Assembly: GCA_036725605.1 (NCBI GenBank)
Contig: DAIMDW010000018.1
Location: forward strand, 1 to 64,000
Reading direction: 5' to 3'
DNA: 64,000 nucleotides
DNA from: CALBTQ01 sp036725605
GTDB lineage: Bacteria; Lernaellota; Lernaellaia; Lernaellales; Lernaellaceae
In this document: positions 11,468 through 20,398 of the stretch, in pieces
How positions within the stretch are numbered: position 1 is the stretch's first letter
How the letters are laid out: every line of letters begins with the position of its first letter
Made by a program: the position numbers and the translations under genes
Notes under the pieces: generated by a model
The model's database searches: none
Told to the model about the DNA's origin: nothing
What the model saw: the letters and a program-made list of their open reading frames with translations, nothing else

Positions 11468-12544
11468 ATGCTCTGGACGATTGTGGTGTGGCTGTTCTGG
11501 CTCGCCGTCATCGGCGTGGCCGGGTTGTATGTGCTGGCGACGATCTGGCTGGTCGACCATCGCCGGGCCGATGAAGTTCATTACGCCAAAACCGACGACG
11601 GCTGGGACATCGCCGTGCATCGTCTGCGTCCGCACAACGGCAAGGCGAAGAAGATCCCGGTCATCCTCCAGCACGGTCTGGCCGCCAACCACCGCAATCA
11701 CGATCTGGAAGACCGCTACAGCCTCGGCCTCTACCTGGCCGGACTGGGCTACGATTGCTACCTGCCCGACCTGCGCGGCGCCGGCGACAGCATGATCACC
11801 ACCTGGCACCGGCGCGATCGCTGGCATATCGGCTTCGAGGATTACGTCCAGCGCGATATGCCGGCGATCTTCGCCAAGGTCAAGGAACTCACCAGGCAAA
11901 ACAAGGTGCATTACATCGGCCACTCGATGGGCGGCATGATCGGCTACGCCGTCGCCGAGGGTCCGCTGGCCAAACGTGTGCAGTCCATGACCTCCATCGC
12001 CGGTCCGGCCATGTTCGACAAGATGACGCAGTTCAAAACCCATCTGCGTTATCGGTGGCTGCTCAACTGGTTCCCCGTGCTGCACAACAACGTCTTCATG
12101 CGCATCATCGCGCCGCTCGCTTATTTCTTCCCGGCCATCGCGCGCACCGAGGTCAATCCGCGCAACGTCGAAGGGCCGGTCATCGCCCGCGCCGGGGCCA
12201 ACCTGATTGCGCCCATTCCGCGCAAGCTGCTGCTGGAGTTCGGCACGTGGGTCGAGTTCGGCGACTGGGGCGCGCCCGCGGAAAACACCTACCAGAAGCG
12301 CCTGAGCGAAATCACCGTGCCGCTGTATTGTCTGGCCGGCGCCGACGACTTCTGGTGCCCGCCGCGCGTCATCGAGCAGGTGCCCGACATCGTGGCCAGC
12401 GAGAAGAAACAATATCGTTTGTTCTCCAAGGCCAACGGCGACGCCGACGACTACGGCCACGGCGATTTTATCGTCGGCCGCAAGGCGCCCGAGGAAGCGT
12501 ATCCGACCATCGGCGACTGGCTGGCGGATAACGACCCCGCTTGA
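11468..12544 (+). CDS. Membrane-anchored alpha/beta hydrolase
   Basis: A 358-residue hydrolase with one N-terminal transmembrane helix (TIVVWLFWLAVIGVAGLYVL) and an alpha/beta hydrolase domain. Visible elements: oxyanion-hole HG in VILQHGLAANHR, nucleophile elbow GHSMGG near residue 157, an acidic residue in AGADDFWCPP and the final histidine in DDYGHGDFIVG. The arrangement resembles bacterial lipase/esterase-type enzymes, including acid-lipase-like proteins (the AANHRNHDLE loop), but substrate cannot be assigned. It follows ilvE by 31 bases and may share its transcript. Confidence 0.85.
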   Translation: MLWTIVVWLFWLAVIGVAGLYVLATIWLVDHRRADEVHYAKTDDGWDIAVHRLRPHNGKAKKIPVILQHGLAANHRNHDLEDRYSLGLYLAGLGYDCYLPDLRGAGDSMITTWHRRDRWHIGFEDYVQRDMPAIFAKVKELTRQNKVHYIGHSMGGMIGYAVAEGPLAKRVQSMTSIAGPAMFDKMTQFKTHLRYRWLLNWFPVLHNNVFMRIIAPLAYFFPAIARTEVNPRNVEGPVIARAGANLIAPIPRKLLLEFGTWVEFGDWGAPAENTYQKRLSEITVPLYCLAGADDFWCPPRVIEQVPDIVASEKKQYRLFSKANGDADDYGHGDFIVGRKAPEEAYPTIGDWLADNDPA

Positions 12545-12606
12545 TCCTTGCATCCGCGCGCGATTGCTGCTAATTCACTATCCGACTCATTTAACGCGAG
12601 GCGAAC

Positions 12607-13524
12607 GTGGGCGAGCTGCGACCGCACAATCTGCTCGAATTGATCGGCAACACGCCGTTGGTGAAAATCCGCCGCCTTAACCCCAATCCGCGCGTGACGA
12701 TCCTGGCCAAGCTCGAGGGCTATAATCCCGGCGGTTCGATCAAAGCCCGCCCCGCGCTGGCGATGGTCGAGGCCGCCGAAAAAAGCGGCGAACTCGTGCC
12801 CGGTAAGATCGTCATCGAGCCGACCAGCGGCAACACGGGCATCGGCGTGGCGATGATCTGCGCGATCAAGGGCTACCGCTGCCTGCTGGCGATGAGCGAA
12901 AACGTCAGCCGCGAACGGCGCAAAATCCTCGCCGCCTACGGCGCGCAATTCATGCTCACCCCGGCCGAACTGGGCACCGACGGCTCCATCGAAAAAGTCT
13001 ACGAGATGGAACGCGCCGACGCGGAAAAGCGCTACGTGCTGCTGGACCAGTACAACAACCGCGCCAATCCGCTGGCCCATTACGCGAGCACCGCGCCGGA
13101 AATCTGGGAGCAGACCGCCGGCCGCCTCACGCACTTTTTTTCGGCCATCGGCACCACCGGCACCGTCGTCGGCTGCGGCCGCTTCTTCAAGGAACAAAAT
13201 CCCGACGCGCAAATCGTCGCCGTCGAGCCGTGCATCGGTCATCACATTCAGGGCCTCAAGAGCCTCAAGGAATCCTACGTGCCGGGCATTTGGGACAAAA
13301 AGACGATCGACCGCCGCGTGACCGTCAACGACGAGCAGGCCTACTCCACCACGCGCCGGCTCGCGCGCGAGGAAGGGCTCATGTGCGGCATGTCCAGCGG
13401 CGCGGCGATGTGGGCGGCGCTGGAAACGGCGAAGGATCTCGACGAAGGCGTGCTGGTGGTCATTCTGCCCGACGGCGGCGAGCGGTATTTGTCGACCGAC
13501 CTGTTCACCGTAACGGAGGCGTAA
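12607..13524 (+). CDS. cysM: Cysteine synthase (O-acetylserine sulfhydrylase-like PLP enzyme)
   Basis: A 305-residue fold-type II PLP enzyme expected to make cysteine from an activated serine and sulfide or thiosulfate. The N-terminal LIGNTPLV and the PLP lysine in NPGGSIKARPA are present (most relatives have SVKDRPA, so Ala replaces the Asp after Lys). TSGNTGIGVAM is the substrate loop and GTTGTVVGCGRF binds the phosphate. GTG at 12607 follows a GAGG. It ends one base before a cysteinyl-tRNA-synthetase-like gene, so supply and use of cysteine may be coupled. CysK versus CysM type cannot be decided with certainty. Confidence 0.88.
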   Translation: MGELRPHNLLELIGNTPLVKIRRLNPNPRVTILAKLEGYNPGGSIKARPALAMVEAAEKSGELVPGKIVIEPTSGNTGIGVAMICAIKGYRCLLAMSENVSRERRKILAAYGAQFMLTPAELGTDGSIEKVYEMERADAEKRYVLLDQYNNRANPLAHYASTAPEIWEQTAGRLTHFFSAIGTTGTVVGCGRFFKEQNPDAQIVAVEPCIGHHIQGLKSLKESYVPGIWDKKTIDRRVTVNDEQAYSTTRRLAREEGLMCGMSSGAAMWAALETAKDLDEGVLVVILPDGGERYLSTDLFTVTEA

Positions 13525-13525
13525 A

Positions 13526-14935
13526 ATGTCGGTGAAGCTGCGCAACGTGCTGACCAAACGCAAGGCGACCTTCCGCCCGCTGGAGGAAGGCCATGTGCGC
13601 ATGTACACCGACGGGCCGACCGTCCACGCGCTGGCCGACCTGGGCCTGGCCCGGCGCATCGTCGTCAACGACCTGATCAAACGCGTGCTCATCGCCAACG
13701 GTTACGCGGTCACGCACGTGATGAACGTCACCGACCTCGACGACAAAACGATCAACGCCAGCGCCGACGCCGGCGAGGACATCAAGGATCTCACGCGGCG
13801 CTTCGAGCGCGAATTCTTCGCCGACATGGCCGCGCTGGGCTGCCTGAGCGCCGATCACACGCCGCGCACCAGCGACCACATCGAGCAGATGCTCGCTCTC
13901 ACGCGCAAGCTCATCGACGCCGGTTACTGCTACGAAATGCTGCGCAGCGTCTACTTCAACGTCGGCAAGGCCAGGGATTACGGCCGGCTCTCGGGCGTGG
14001 ACACGCGCAAGATCCGTTTCGGCGCGACCGTCGACCTGGACGACTACGAGAAAAACGATCCGCGCGATTTCGTCATGTTCAAGCGCTGCGACCTCGCCGA
14101 AATCCGGCGCGGCATCGGCGTGAAGTCCGAGTGGGGCCACGTGCGTCCCGGCTGGCACGTGCAATGCGCGGCGATGTCCACCCACTACCTGGGTTTAAAA
14201 TTCGACCTGCACATCTCGGGCAAGGACCTGGCCTTCCCGCACCACGAAAACGAAATCGCGCAGATCAGCGCGCTCACCGGCGAGCCGCCCGCGCACACCT
14301 GGGTGCACAGCGAACTGGTCTACGCCGGCGGCAAGAAGATGAACCGCGCCGCGGGCAACGCCAAAACCGTGCGCGAGCTGCTGGACGCCGGCTACGAGGG
14401 CCGCGCGTTGCGCTACTGGATCATCACCACCAACTACCGCCACCCGCTGCATTACAGCGAGGAAAATCTCGAGACGGCCAAAAAAGCGCTGCACCGCCTC
14501 GACCTGTTCCTGCGCCGCCTCAAGCACGTGCGCGGCGACCAGCGCCATCCCGCGTTGCTGCCGCTGGCCCGCCGGGCCGAAGCGGATTTCTTCGCCGCGC
14601 TCAACGACGACATGAACATCTCCGCCGCGATGGCCGTGCTCTTCGACCTGATGCGCAAGGTCAACCAGATGACCATCGACTTCCCGCTGTCGCCGGCCGA
14701 CGCCCGCGACATCCTGGCGACCTTCTACCGCGCCGACGCCGTGCTCAACGTCCTGAGCTTCGCCGAAGACACCATCGACCGCGAAATCGAACGCCTGCTG
14801 AAAAAACGCGAGAAGGCCCGCGCCGCCGGTGATTACGCCGCCGCCGACGCCATCCGCGACCAGTTGGCGCAGCGCGGTTTGCAGATCATCGACACCGCGC
14901 ACGGCCCGCGTATCGCCACCGTCGAGCGCGATTGA
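13526..14935 (+). CDS. Cysteinyl-tRNA synthetase-like protein with altered HIGH and zinc motifs
   Basis: The 469 residues match CysRS along the whole length: N-terminal Rossmann domain, MNVTDLDDKTI, the RPGWHVQCAAM block, FPHHENEIAQ, a DALR-type helical domain and the closing AADAIRDQLAQRGLQIIDT. Key sites differ from canonical enzymes. The first zinc ligand in the MYxCGPTV block is Asp (MYTDGPTVHALADLG), the HIGH signature reads DLGL, and KMSKS reads KMNRA. The second zinc cysteine, His and Glu are kept. It is either a very divergent CysRS or a paralogue with another reaction (MshC shows the fold can be reused). It is one base downstream of the cysteine synthase gene. Confidence 0.85.
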   Translation: MSVKLRNVLTKRKATFRPLEEGHVRMYTDGPTVHALADLGLARRIVVNDLIKRVLIANGYAVTHVMNVTDLDDKTINASADAGEDIKDLTRRFEREFFADMAALGCLSADHTPRTSDHIEQMLALTRKLIDAGYCYEMLRSVYFNVGKARDYGRLSGVDTRKIRFGATVDLDDYEKNDPRDFVMFKRCDLAEIRRGIGVKSEWGHVRPGWHVQCAAMSTHYLGLKFDLHISGKDLAFPHHENEIAQISALTGEPPAHTWVHSELVYAGGKKMNRAAGNAKTVRELLDAGYEGRALRYWIITTNYRHPLHYSEENLETAKKALHRLDLFLRRLKHVRGDQRHPALLPLARRAEADFFAALNDDMNISAAMAVLFDLMRKVNQMTIDFPLSPADARDILATFYRADAVLNVLSFAEDTIDREIERLLKKREKARAAGDYAAADAIRDQLAQRGLQIIDTAHGPRIATVERD

Positions 14936-15003
14936 TCGCCCCTTGGGCTTTGCCCCGCTTTTCGCTACAATCCACCGCATACCCCCAACGAAAGGATGCC
15001 GTC

Positions 15004-15612
15004 ATGCGCCAATCGTTTGCTTTGCTGATCGCCCTGGCCTTCGTCACCGTTCTGCTCGCCGCGACCGTCGTCCACGCCGGGCAGGTCAATGCCCGCGCCC
15101 TGACCGCCGCCGAACAGGCGCAGGTCGAGGCCGGCGAGGTCATTCTCGAAAGTCAGAAGTACCAGGACGCCGAAGGCAAAACGCGCGGCCGCGGCCTGGC
15201 CATCGGTTACATCAAGGCCGACAAGGCCAAGATCCTCAACACGATCCTCGCCTACGAGACCTATCCGCAGTGGATGCCGCGCGTGAAGCAGACGACCGTT
15301 TACAAAAACACGGCGACCGAAAAGAACGTCAAGTTCGCGCTCAAGGTGCTCATCACCGTCGAGTATCACATTAAACACACGATCAACGCCGACGCGGGCG
15401 AAATCACCTGGACGCTCGACGAAAGCAAACCCAACGACATCAAGGCGACCACCGGCTTCTGGAAAATCGTGCCCTACAAAGACGGCTGCCTGGTGTATTA
15501 CTCGGTGACGCTGGACACCGGCAAAGCCGTGCCCTCGGCGGTCGAAGACTACCTGACGAAAAAGGACCTGCCCAACGTCATCAAAACCCTGCGCACGCGC
15601 GTGGGCGGGTGA
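15004..15612 (+). CDS. Exported SRPBCC/START-like (polyketide cyclase-type) protein
   Basis: A 202-residue protein with a signal peptide (SFALLIALAFVTVLLAATVVHAG) and a helix-grip START-like domain. The segment GYIKADKAKILNTILAYE followed by YPQWMPRVKQTTVY is characteristic of the COQ10/cyclase-dehydrase group: first strand, helix, then the W-P-x-x-x-x turn. Such domains bind hydrophobic ligands; the ligand here is unknown. The start at 15004 is set by AAAGGA and the signal peptide; the frame is open from 14932 but that extension has no merit. It precedes a membrane protein by 25 bases and may be in the same transcript. Confidence 0.82.
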   Translation: MRQSFALLIALAFVTVLLAATVVHAGQVNARALTAAEQAQVEAGEVILESQKYQDAEGKTRGRGLAIGYIKADKAKILNTILAYETYPQWMPRVKQTTVYKNTATEKNVKFALKVLITVEYHIKHTINADAGEITWTLDESKPNDIKATTGFWKIVPYKDGCLVYYSVTLDTGKAVPSAVEDYLTKKDLPNVIKTLRTRVGG

Positions 15613-15637
15613 TCCGACGCCCGAGGAGAAGCGCCCC

Positions 15638-17113
15638 GTGAAGAAGATTCGGCTCAGCGCCCAATTGCTCTTGACGATCACCGTGTTCGCCGCCGCGTTG
15701 CTCATGCAACTGCGCATCTACGATCTGGGGCTGGACATCGACCGCGAAGGCGTGATCGTCGAGGGCGCGCGCGCCATGCGCCAGGGCGCGATCGATTACG
15801 ACGCGCTGGGCGTGCGTTCGGGGCGCTTCATGATCGAGGATCCCATTCTGCGCCTCGGCGGCAACCTGACCACGCTGCGCAGTTTCTGGTCGGTGCTGCG
15901 CGCGGCGACGGCGGCGATGATCTTCTACACGGTCATGGTGCTGGCCGGCGCGGGCGTCGCGTTTCCCGTCGCGCTCGTCTCGCTGCTGCTGCCCGGGCCC
16001 TGGGCCGAAGCGTGGACGCCCTTCGTTTCGCTGCTCGTGGTCGTCGCGCTGTTGTTCTTCCGGCGCAAGCCGCGTCAGTCGACCGCGCTGCTGGTCGGCG
16101 TCGCCCTGGGCGTGGCGATCGCGGAAGATCCCGGCGTCGGTCTCTGGCTGTTGCTCGCCGCGCTGCCCGCCATCAGCCGCCTGGTCAGCGCCGGCAAGGA
16201 TCGTTTCGTCGCTCCGTTGCTGGCCTTCGCCGGGGCCTGCGTGACCCTGCTGGCCTTCGCACCCTGGGTACGCAAAATCGACCTGGGCGCCTTCGCCGGC
16301 GAGTACCTGCACGCGCTGCCCGGCGCGCCGGCCGCCTGGTCGACGCTGCCGCCCGCGCTGTACACGATTCCCCCCGCCATGGCGCTGCTGATCGCCGTGG
16401 GCGTTTACGCGTATGCGCGCCGCCCCGCGTGGCTCACCCCCGGCGGTGCGGCCGACGTGCTGGCGCTTTCGCTGATTTCCCTCGCGCTGCTGTTGGCCAC
16501 GCTGGCGCACCCCGAACCGGCCGACCTGCTGCTCAACTTCGCGCCCGCGTTGGCGCTGGGCGGCGTCATCTTCGGTTGGGGCTGGCGGCAGGCAAAGCAA
16601 AAGAACGCCAAGATCGCCGCGGCGCTGCTGGGCGTGTGGCTGGTCGCGTTGGTCGTGTCCGTCACCCCGCTCAACGACAACCGCCTGGGCGGCGTGGGCG
16701 TCATGAAAGAGCGCACGTTGCGTCTGGACAACGAATTCGCGCCCATGCAGGTCAACGCCCGCGAGAAGGAAATTCTGGAGAACCTCGTCACTTCGATTCG
16801 CGCCGCCGCGCCCGAAGCCGACGACGCGATTTTCATCGTGCCCGACGCCGCGCTGCTGTACGCCATGGCCGATCGCTACAACGTGCTCAACGCCCCGGGC
16901 GTCACGCGCTTGCCCGACGCGAAACTGCGCGAAAAACTCGCCGCCACGCCCCCGCAGGTCGTCGTCATGCCCGCGCGCGCCCAGGGCTTCGCCGCCGCCT
17001 ATCCGCAAACCTGGGGCTGGCTTACCGAGGTCTACGAACCGTGGCTGTTCGTCACCCCCTTCGCCCTGCTCGCCCCCAGACCGGCGGACGTCCCCCTCGC
17101 AGCGGAGGAGTAG
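15638..17113 (+). CDS. Polytopic membrane protein, GT-C glycosyltransferase-like
   Basis: A 491-residue integral membrane protein. Roughly eight to ten hydrophobic helices cover residues 10 to about 345, with a soluble C-terminal domain. The first periplasmic loop contains DLGLDIDREGVIVEGARAM and RSGRFMIEDP, which echo the acidic first-loop motif of GT-C (ArnT/PMT-type) polyprenyl-phosphate sugar transferases, and the C-terminal part contains LYAMADRYNVLNAPGVT. No signature is decisive. The start is GTG at 15638, preceded by GAGGAGA. It converges on the minus-strand repeat proteins, with only three bases between the stops. Confidence 0.7.
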   Translation: MKKIRLSAQLLLTITVFAAALLMQLRIYDLGLDIDREGVIVEGARAMRQGAIDYDALGVRSGRFMIEDPILRLGGNLTTLRSFWSVLRAATAAMIFYTVMVLAGAGVAFPVALVSLLLPGPWAEAWTPFVSLLVVVALLFFRRKPRQSTALLVGVALGVAIAEDPGVGLWLLLAALPAISRLVSAGKDRFVAPLLAFAGACVTLLAFAPWVRKIDLGAFAGEYLHALPGAPAAWSTLPPALYTIPPAMALLIAVGVYAYARRPAWLTPGGAADVLALSLISLALLLATLAHPEPADLLLNFAPALALGGVIFGWGWRQAKQKNAKIAAALLGVWLVALVVSVTPLNDNRLGGVGVMKERTLRLDNEFAPMQVNAREKEILENLVTSIRAAAPEADDAIFIVPDAALLYAMADRYNVLNAPGVTRLPDAKLREKLAATPPQVVVMPARAQGFAAAYPQTWGWLTEVYEPWLFVTPFALLAPRPADVPLAAEE

Positions 17114-17116
17114 GCG

Positions 17117-18034
17117 TTATCGCGCGCGGTTCGCGTTTAAAAATTCGTCATACTTTTGTGCGCAGAATTTTGGATCGCGAATTGAGCTGACCACCCAGTC
17201 GACTTCGCCGTGCAGCGTGCAGTATTCCCAGGTTCCGCCGCAGTCCTTCTCCACGAAAATCTCCGGATCGTTATGCCCCTCACGAAACACCAACACTTTA
17301 CAAATATCGACCGTGCCGTCGCAATTTATATCCAACTTTTGGCGTTGCGTTCCCGCGGCGAAATCATATTCATAGTCCAGACAATCCTTTGGCTCCTCAC
17401 CGCAATCGCTGTCGTATTGGGTGACGATCAAGCCGTCCTCGTCGTATTCATACGAAAAACACAGATGCCAATCGTCTTCGTCCCGCGTCCCGTCACAGTT
17501 CTTGTCCATAAAGTCTTCCACCTCGTCGCCGTGATCGTTGCGTTTGAAGGTCAGGCACATATCGACGTTGCCGTCGCAATCGTTGTCGAAAAAATAGGCC
17601 ATCTCCTCACCGAATTCGTTGTATTCGATCTCGGTGCAAATGTCGGGCTCCGGACCGCATTTCTTGTGGTTTTCGATGCGCACCGGCTCGCCATAATCAT
17701 TCAACGTTTTGACGAGGCATTGGTCGGCGTTGCCGTCGCAGTCGAAGTCGACCTTCTGCCGCAGGATGCGGGATCGCTCGTCGAAGTTGTTTTCCATCAG
17801 ACATCCGTAAGGCTTCCTGGTCTTCGATTTGGCGTCGTCGATCTGCGCCGCCAACTTCTTCGCCGACACCGACCGCGCCGCGTTTTTGCGCACCGGCCGT
17901 TTCAGCTTCGGCTCGATCGGAGAATCGATCGCCGCGTCGTTCGTCGGTTCGTCACGATCGTGAAAGAAAATGCAGGCAAGCACGCCGCCCAGGATGAGCA
18001 GCAGCGCGATCGTTAAATACTTCCGGCGTTTCAT
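17117..18034 (-). CDS. Anchored Asp/Cys-repeat protein, paralogue A
   Basis: A 305-residue exported protein. The N-terminus has a hydrophobic segment (KYLTIALLLILGGVLAC) that could be a membrane anchor or a lipobox ending at Cys, then a basic linker. The rest is built of units of about 30 residues in which a Cys-bracketed acidic loop (DCDGNADQC, DCDGNVDMC, NCDGTVDIC) alternates with a hairpin of YEYDEDGLIVTQYD type, reminiscent of YD/RHS repeats. The DxDGxxD loops could bind calcium and the cysteines could form disulfides. Start at 18034 by the signal sequence and comparison with its neighbour. Function unknown. Confidence 0.75.
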   Translation of the reverse strand: MKRRKYLTIALLLILGGVLACIFFHDRDEPTNDAAIDSPIEPKLKRPVRKNAARSVSAKKLAAQIDDAKSKTRKPYGCLMENNFDERSRILRQKVDFDCDGNADQCLVKTLNDYGEPVRIENHKKCGPEPDICTEIEYNEFGEEMAYFFDNDCDGNVDMCLTFKRNDHGDEVEDFMDKNCDGTRDEDDWHLCFSYEYDEDGLIVTQYDSDCGEEPKDCLDYEYDFAAGTQRQKLDINCDGTVDICKVLVFREGHNDPEIFVEKDCGGTWEYCTLHGEVDWVVSSIRDPKFCAQKYDEFLNANRAR

Positions 18035-18045
18035 GTCCAATCGCC
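17855..18045. repeat. Direct repeat copy 1 (5' ends of the paralogue pair)
   Basis: About 191 bp, ungapped, matching the segment at 18834-19024 with offset 979. Most differences are scattered single bases, concentrated near the start codon side. It covers the first ~50 codons plus the leader bases of paralogue A. Confidence 0.85.
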
Positions 18046-18056
18046 TCGACCAAACC

Positions 18057-19013
18057 TTATCGTCTCGCCCGGTTCCTCTGCACCGCTTCCTCATATTTTT
18101 GCGCACAGACATCGTGGCTGGTGTATTGATGCAACTTTTCCCCATCTTCGCTATAAACCTTGCAGGAATACCAAACTCCCTTGCAGTCTTTATCGGTAAA
18201 GGTATTCACATCGCCCGGTTCGTCGAGATATGCACCCGTCCAGGGGGCGCCTGGAAACACCTTCACCCGGCAAAAATCCACCGTGCCGTCACAGTTGGAG
18301 TCCCACGTCTCGCGACGGATTCCCGCGGCGAAATCGTATTCATGATCCGCGCATCTGGTCGGTTCCCGGCCGCAAACACCAATTCGCTGACGGATAATCC
18401 GACCATCCTCGTCATACTCATACGCCATGCAAGTATTTTCTTCCCCTTCATCCACCACATTGTTGCAATTCCTGTCGATGTGATCCTCGACGACGTCTCC
18501 ATAATCGTTTCGCGTATAGTTAACACAGTGACTGGGGTGGCCATCGCAACCATCATCGACGGAAGCGGCGATCACCTCACCGTATTCATTGCGCTCCAAT
18601 TCGACGCATCCGGTTGGTTCGTCGCCGCAATCCTGGAAGATCGTTAGACGGACTTCCTCGCCATATTCGTTCAACTCGCAGTTAATACAATACTCGGCGG
18701 ATCCGTCGCACATTAAATCAGATTCCATTCGTAATATTCCGGTCCTTTCGTCAAACGAAACCGTTTTTGTGCATTGAGCCCGATACCCCATTTCCCCACC
18801 GCCACCGCTGAGCCCATCGGTCATCACATTCATCTTCTTCGCCGACGCCGACCGCGCCGCATTTTTGCGCACCGGCCGTTTCAGCTTCGGCTCGATCGGA
18901 GAATCGATCGCCGCGTCGTTCGTCGGTTCGTCGCGATCGTGAAAGAAAATGCAGGCAAGCACACCGCCCAGGATGAACAGCAACACGACTATCAAAAAGT
19001 TTCGGCGTTTCAT
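18057..19013 (-). CDS. Anchored Asp/Cys-repeat protein, paralogue B
   Basis: A 318-residue paralogue of the adjacent downstream protein, separated by 22 bases. The first ~50 residues (MKRRNFLIVVLLFILGG, the HDRDEPTNDAAIDSP stretch and the basic linker) are almost identical, while the repeat region has diverged strongly, although the same units remain (MCDGSAEYC, GCDGHPSHC, NCDGTVDFC, YEYDEDGRIIRQR). Translation probably starts at the ATG at 19013; a TTG two codons upstream is in frame. The contrast between a conserved anchor and a variable repeat domain suggests the domain faces a changing partner. No enzyme motif is visible. Confidence 0.75.
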   Translation of the reverse strand: MKRRNFLIVVLLFILGGVLACIFFHDRDEPTNDAAIDSPIEPKLKRPVRKNAARSASAKKMNVMTDGLSGGGGEMGYRAQCTKTVSFDERTGILRMESDLMCDGSAEYCINCELNEYGEEVRLTIFQDCGDEPTGCVELERNEYGEVIAASVDDGCDGHPSHCVNYTRNDYGDVVEDHIDRNCNNVVDEGEENTCMAYEYDEDGRIIRQRIGVCGREPTRCADHEYDFAAGIRRETWDSNCDGTVDFCRVKVFPGAPWTGAYLDEPGDVNTFTDKDCKGVWYSCKVYSEDGEKLHQYTSHDVCAQKYEEAVQRNRARR

Positions 19014-19024
19014 GTCCAATCGCC
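18834..19024. repeat. Direct repeat copy 2 (5' ends of the paralogue pair)
   Basis: Partner of 17855-18045. Similarity ends abruptly where the repeat-rich parts of the two proteins begin, which fits duplication followed by diversification, or later gene conversion limited to the anchor region. Confidence 0.85.
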
Positions 19025-19094
19025 CATGGAAGAATAGAGTATTTCTCTTTATACCATTAAATGATAACCGATATCCATGGAGGGAGAAGCGTTT

Positions 19095-20393
19095 TTACCG
19101 CACCACTTCGCTGATGCGCACGAACTGCACACCCTGGCGCATCACGACGGGCATGCGGTCCTTGAGCGCCTGGAAGGTATTCTGGAACGGATGCCCGATG
19201 GCGATCGCCGTACCCTGCGCCTTGGCGATGCGCCCGGCCAGATCCACCTGGCGGCAGATCGACTCATAATCGGGGCTATGATCGAGGAACAGGTTGCGCG
19301 CCGCCGCCCGCAAGCCCTTTTCCTTGGCCACGCGGAAGGCCACCGAGCGGCCGATGGTCACCGAGTCGATGAAGAACAGCCCGCGCTGCTGCACGCCTTC
19401 GAGCGCCACGCGCATCTTGCCCGCGTCGGCGGTGAACTTGCTGCCCATGTGGTTGTTCACGCCCACGATGTGCGGGATCTGCTTGAGATTCTGCTCGACC
19501 CGGCTGCGGATGTCCGCGTCGGCCATGGTTACCAGCAGCTTGCCCTGCCCCGGATCGTCGTTGGGATAACTGATCGGCTCCATCGGCATGTGCAGCATGA
19601 TGTCGCAACCCTTGTCGTGCGCGTCCTTGGCCATCTGCCGCCCGCTGGGGCCGTAGGGCAGCACGCTGAAGGTCACCTTGCCCGGCAGCGTCAAAAACAG
19701 CCGGTCGATCGCGTCGCGGTAGCCGATGTCGTCGATGATGATCGCCACGCGCGGCGCGCCCTTGTAATCGACCGTGGGCAGCGCGTCGATGTCGATCTTC
19801 TGCTTGTCGTCGGGCACGTAGGCCAGCAGCACCTTCGCGCCGTCGGGCGCCTCGGCCGCCGCCTTGGTAAACAGGAAGGAATGCGTGTCCAGCCCGTCGA
19901 CGCTCGCGGTGAGCAGGAACGTTTTCGCGTCCATCGTCTTTTCATTGATCGTCACGTTCTGCGCCTTGCGCTCCACGTGCTGCCGGAACAGGTCGAGCAC
20001 CCGCTTGAAATCGAAATCCTCGGGCACCCACACTTCCCAATAGCGGTAATTGAAACGCAGTCGGCCGAACTCCTTGGGCAGTTCGTAATCGGTGATGAAA
20101 TGCCGCTTGGACAGCTCGCATTCGAGGAAGCAGCGCATGGCGATGTCGGTGACGCGCTCCACGCGCTCGTTGAACGGCTCGATGCCGTTGACGCGCGCGC
20201 CGTTCGCTTCGGCCGTTTCGGCGACCGCGGGCACTCCCAGCAAACCGGCGCCCAGTCGCACCAGCAGCAGACTGGACAAGGCGAGGAAAAGCATCAATCC
20301 GGCGACGGCCACGCCGAAACGGGTGGCCGGAGGCAGCGTCAACAACCATCTGCCCAGGCGATCGAACGGGGTGGACCGGCGCCGGTCGAGCAT
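19095..20393 (-). CDS. Divergent polysaccharide deacetylase (DUF610/YibQ type)
   Basis: A 432-residue protein with one N-terminal transmembrane helix (FGVAVAGLMLFLALSSLLLV), a middle linker domain and a C-terminal divergent NodB-fold domain. It shows the family start VAIIIDDIGYRDAID, the metal-site segment DIMLHMPMEPI, and VGVNNHMGSKFTAD, which are conserved in this group. The domain faces the periplasm. Genes of this type typically sit downstream of envC and a C-terminal protease, exactly as here, and are presumed to act on peptidoglycan or another envelope glycan. The stop of ctpA is five bases upstream, so the two are translationally close. Confidence 0.88.
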   Translation of the reverse strand: MLDRRRSTPFDRLGRWLLTLPPATRFGVAVAGLMLFLALSSLLLVRLGAGLLGVPAVAETAEANGARVNGIEPFNERVERVTDIAMRCFLECELSKRHFITDYELPKEFGRLRFNYRYWEVWVPEDFDFKRVLDLFRQHVERKAQNVTINEKTMDAKTFLLTASVDGLDTHSFLFTKAAAEAPDGAKVLLAYVPDDKQKIDIDALPTVDYKGAPRVAIIIDDIGYRDAIDRLFLTLPGKVTFSVLPYGPSGRQMAKDAHDKGCDIMLHMPMEPISYPNDDPGQGKLLVTMADADIRSRVEQNLKQIPHIVGVNNHMGSKFTADAGKMRVALEGVQQRGLFFIDSVTIGRSVAFRVAKEKGLRAAARNLFLDHSPDYESICRQVDLAGRIAKAQGTAIAIGHPFQNTFQALKDRMPVVMRQGVQFVRISEVVR

Positions 20394-20398
20394 CTACC

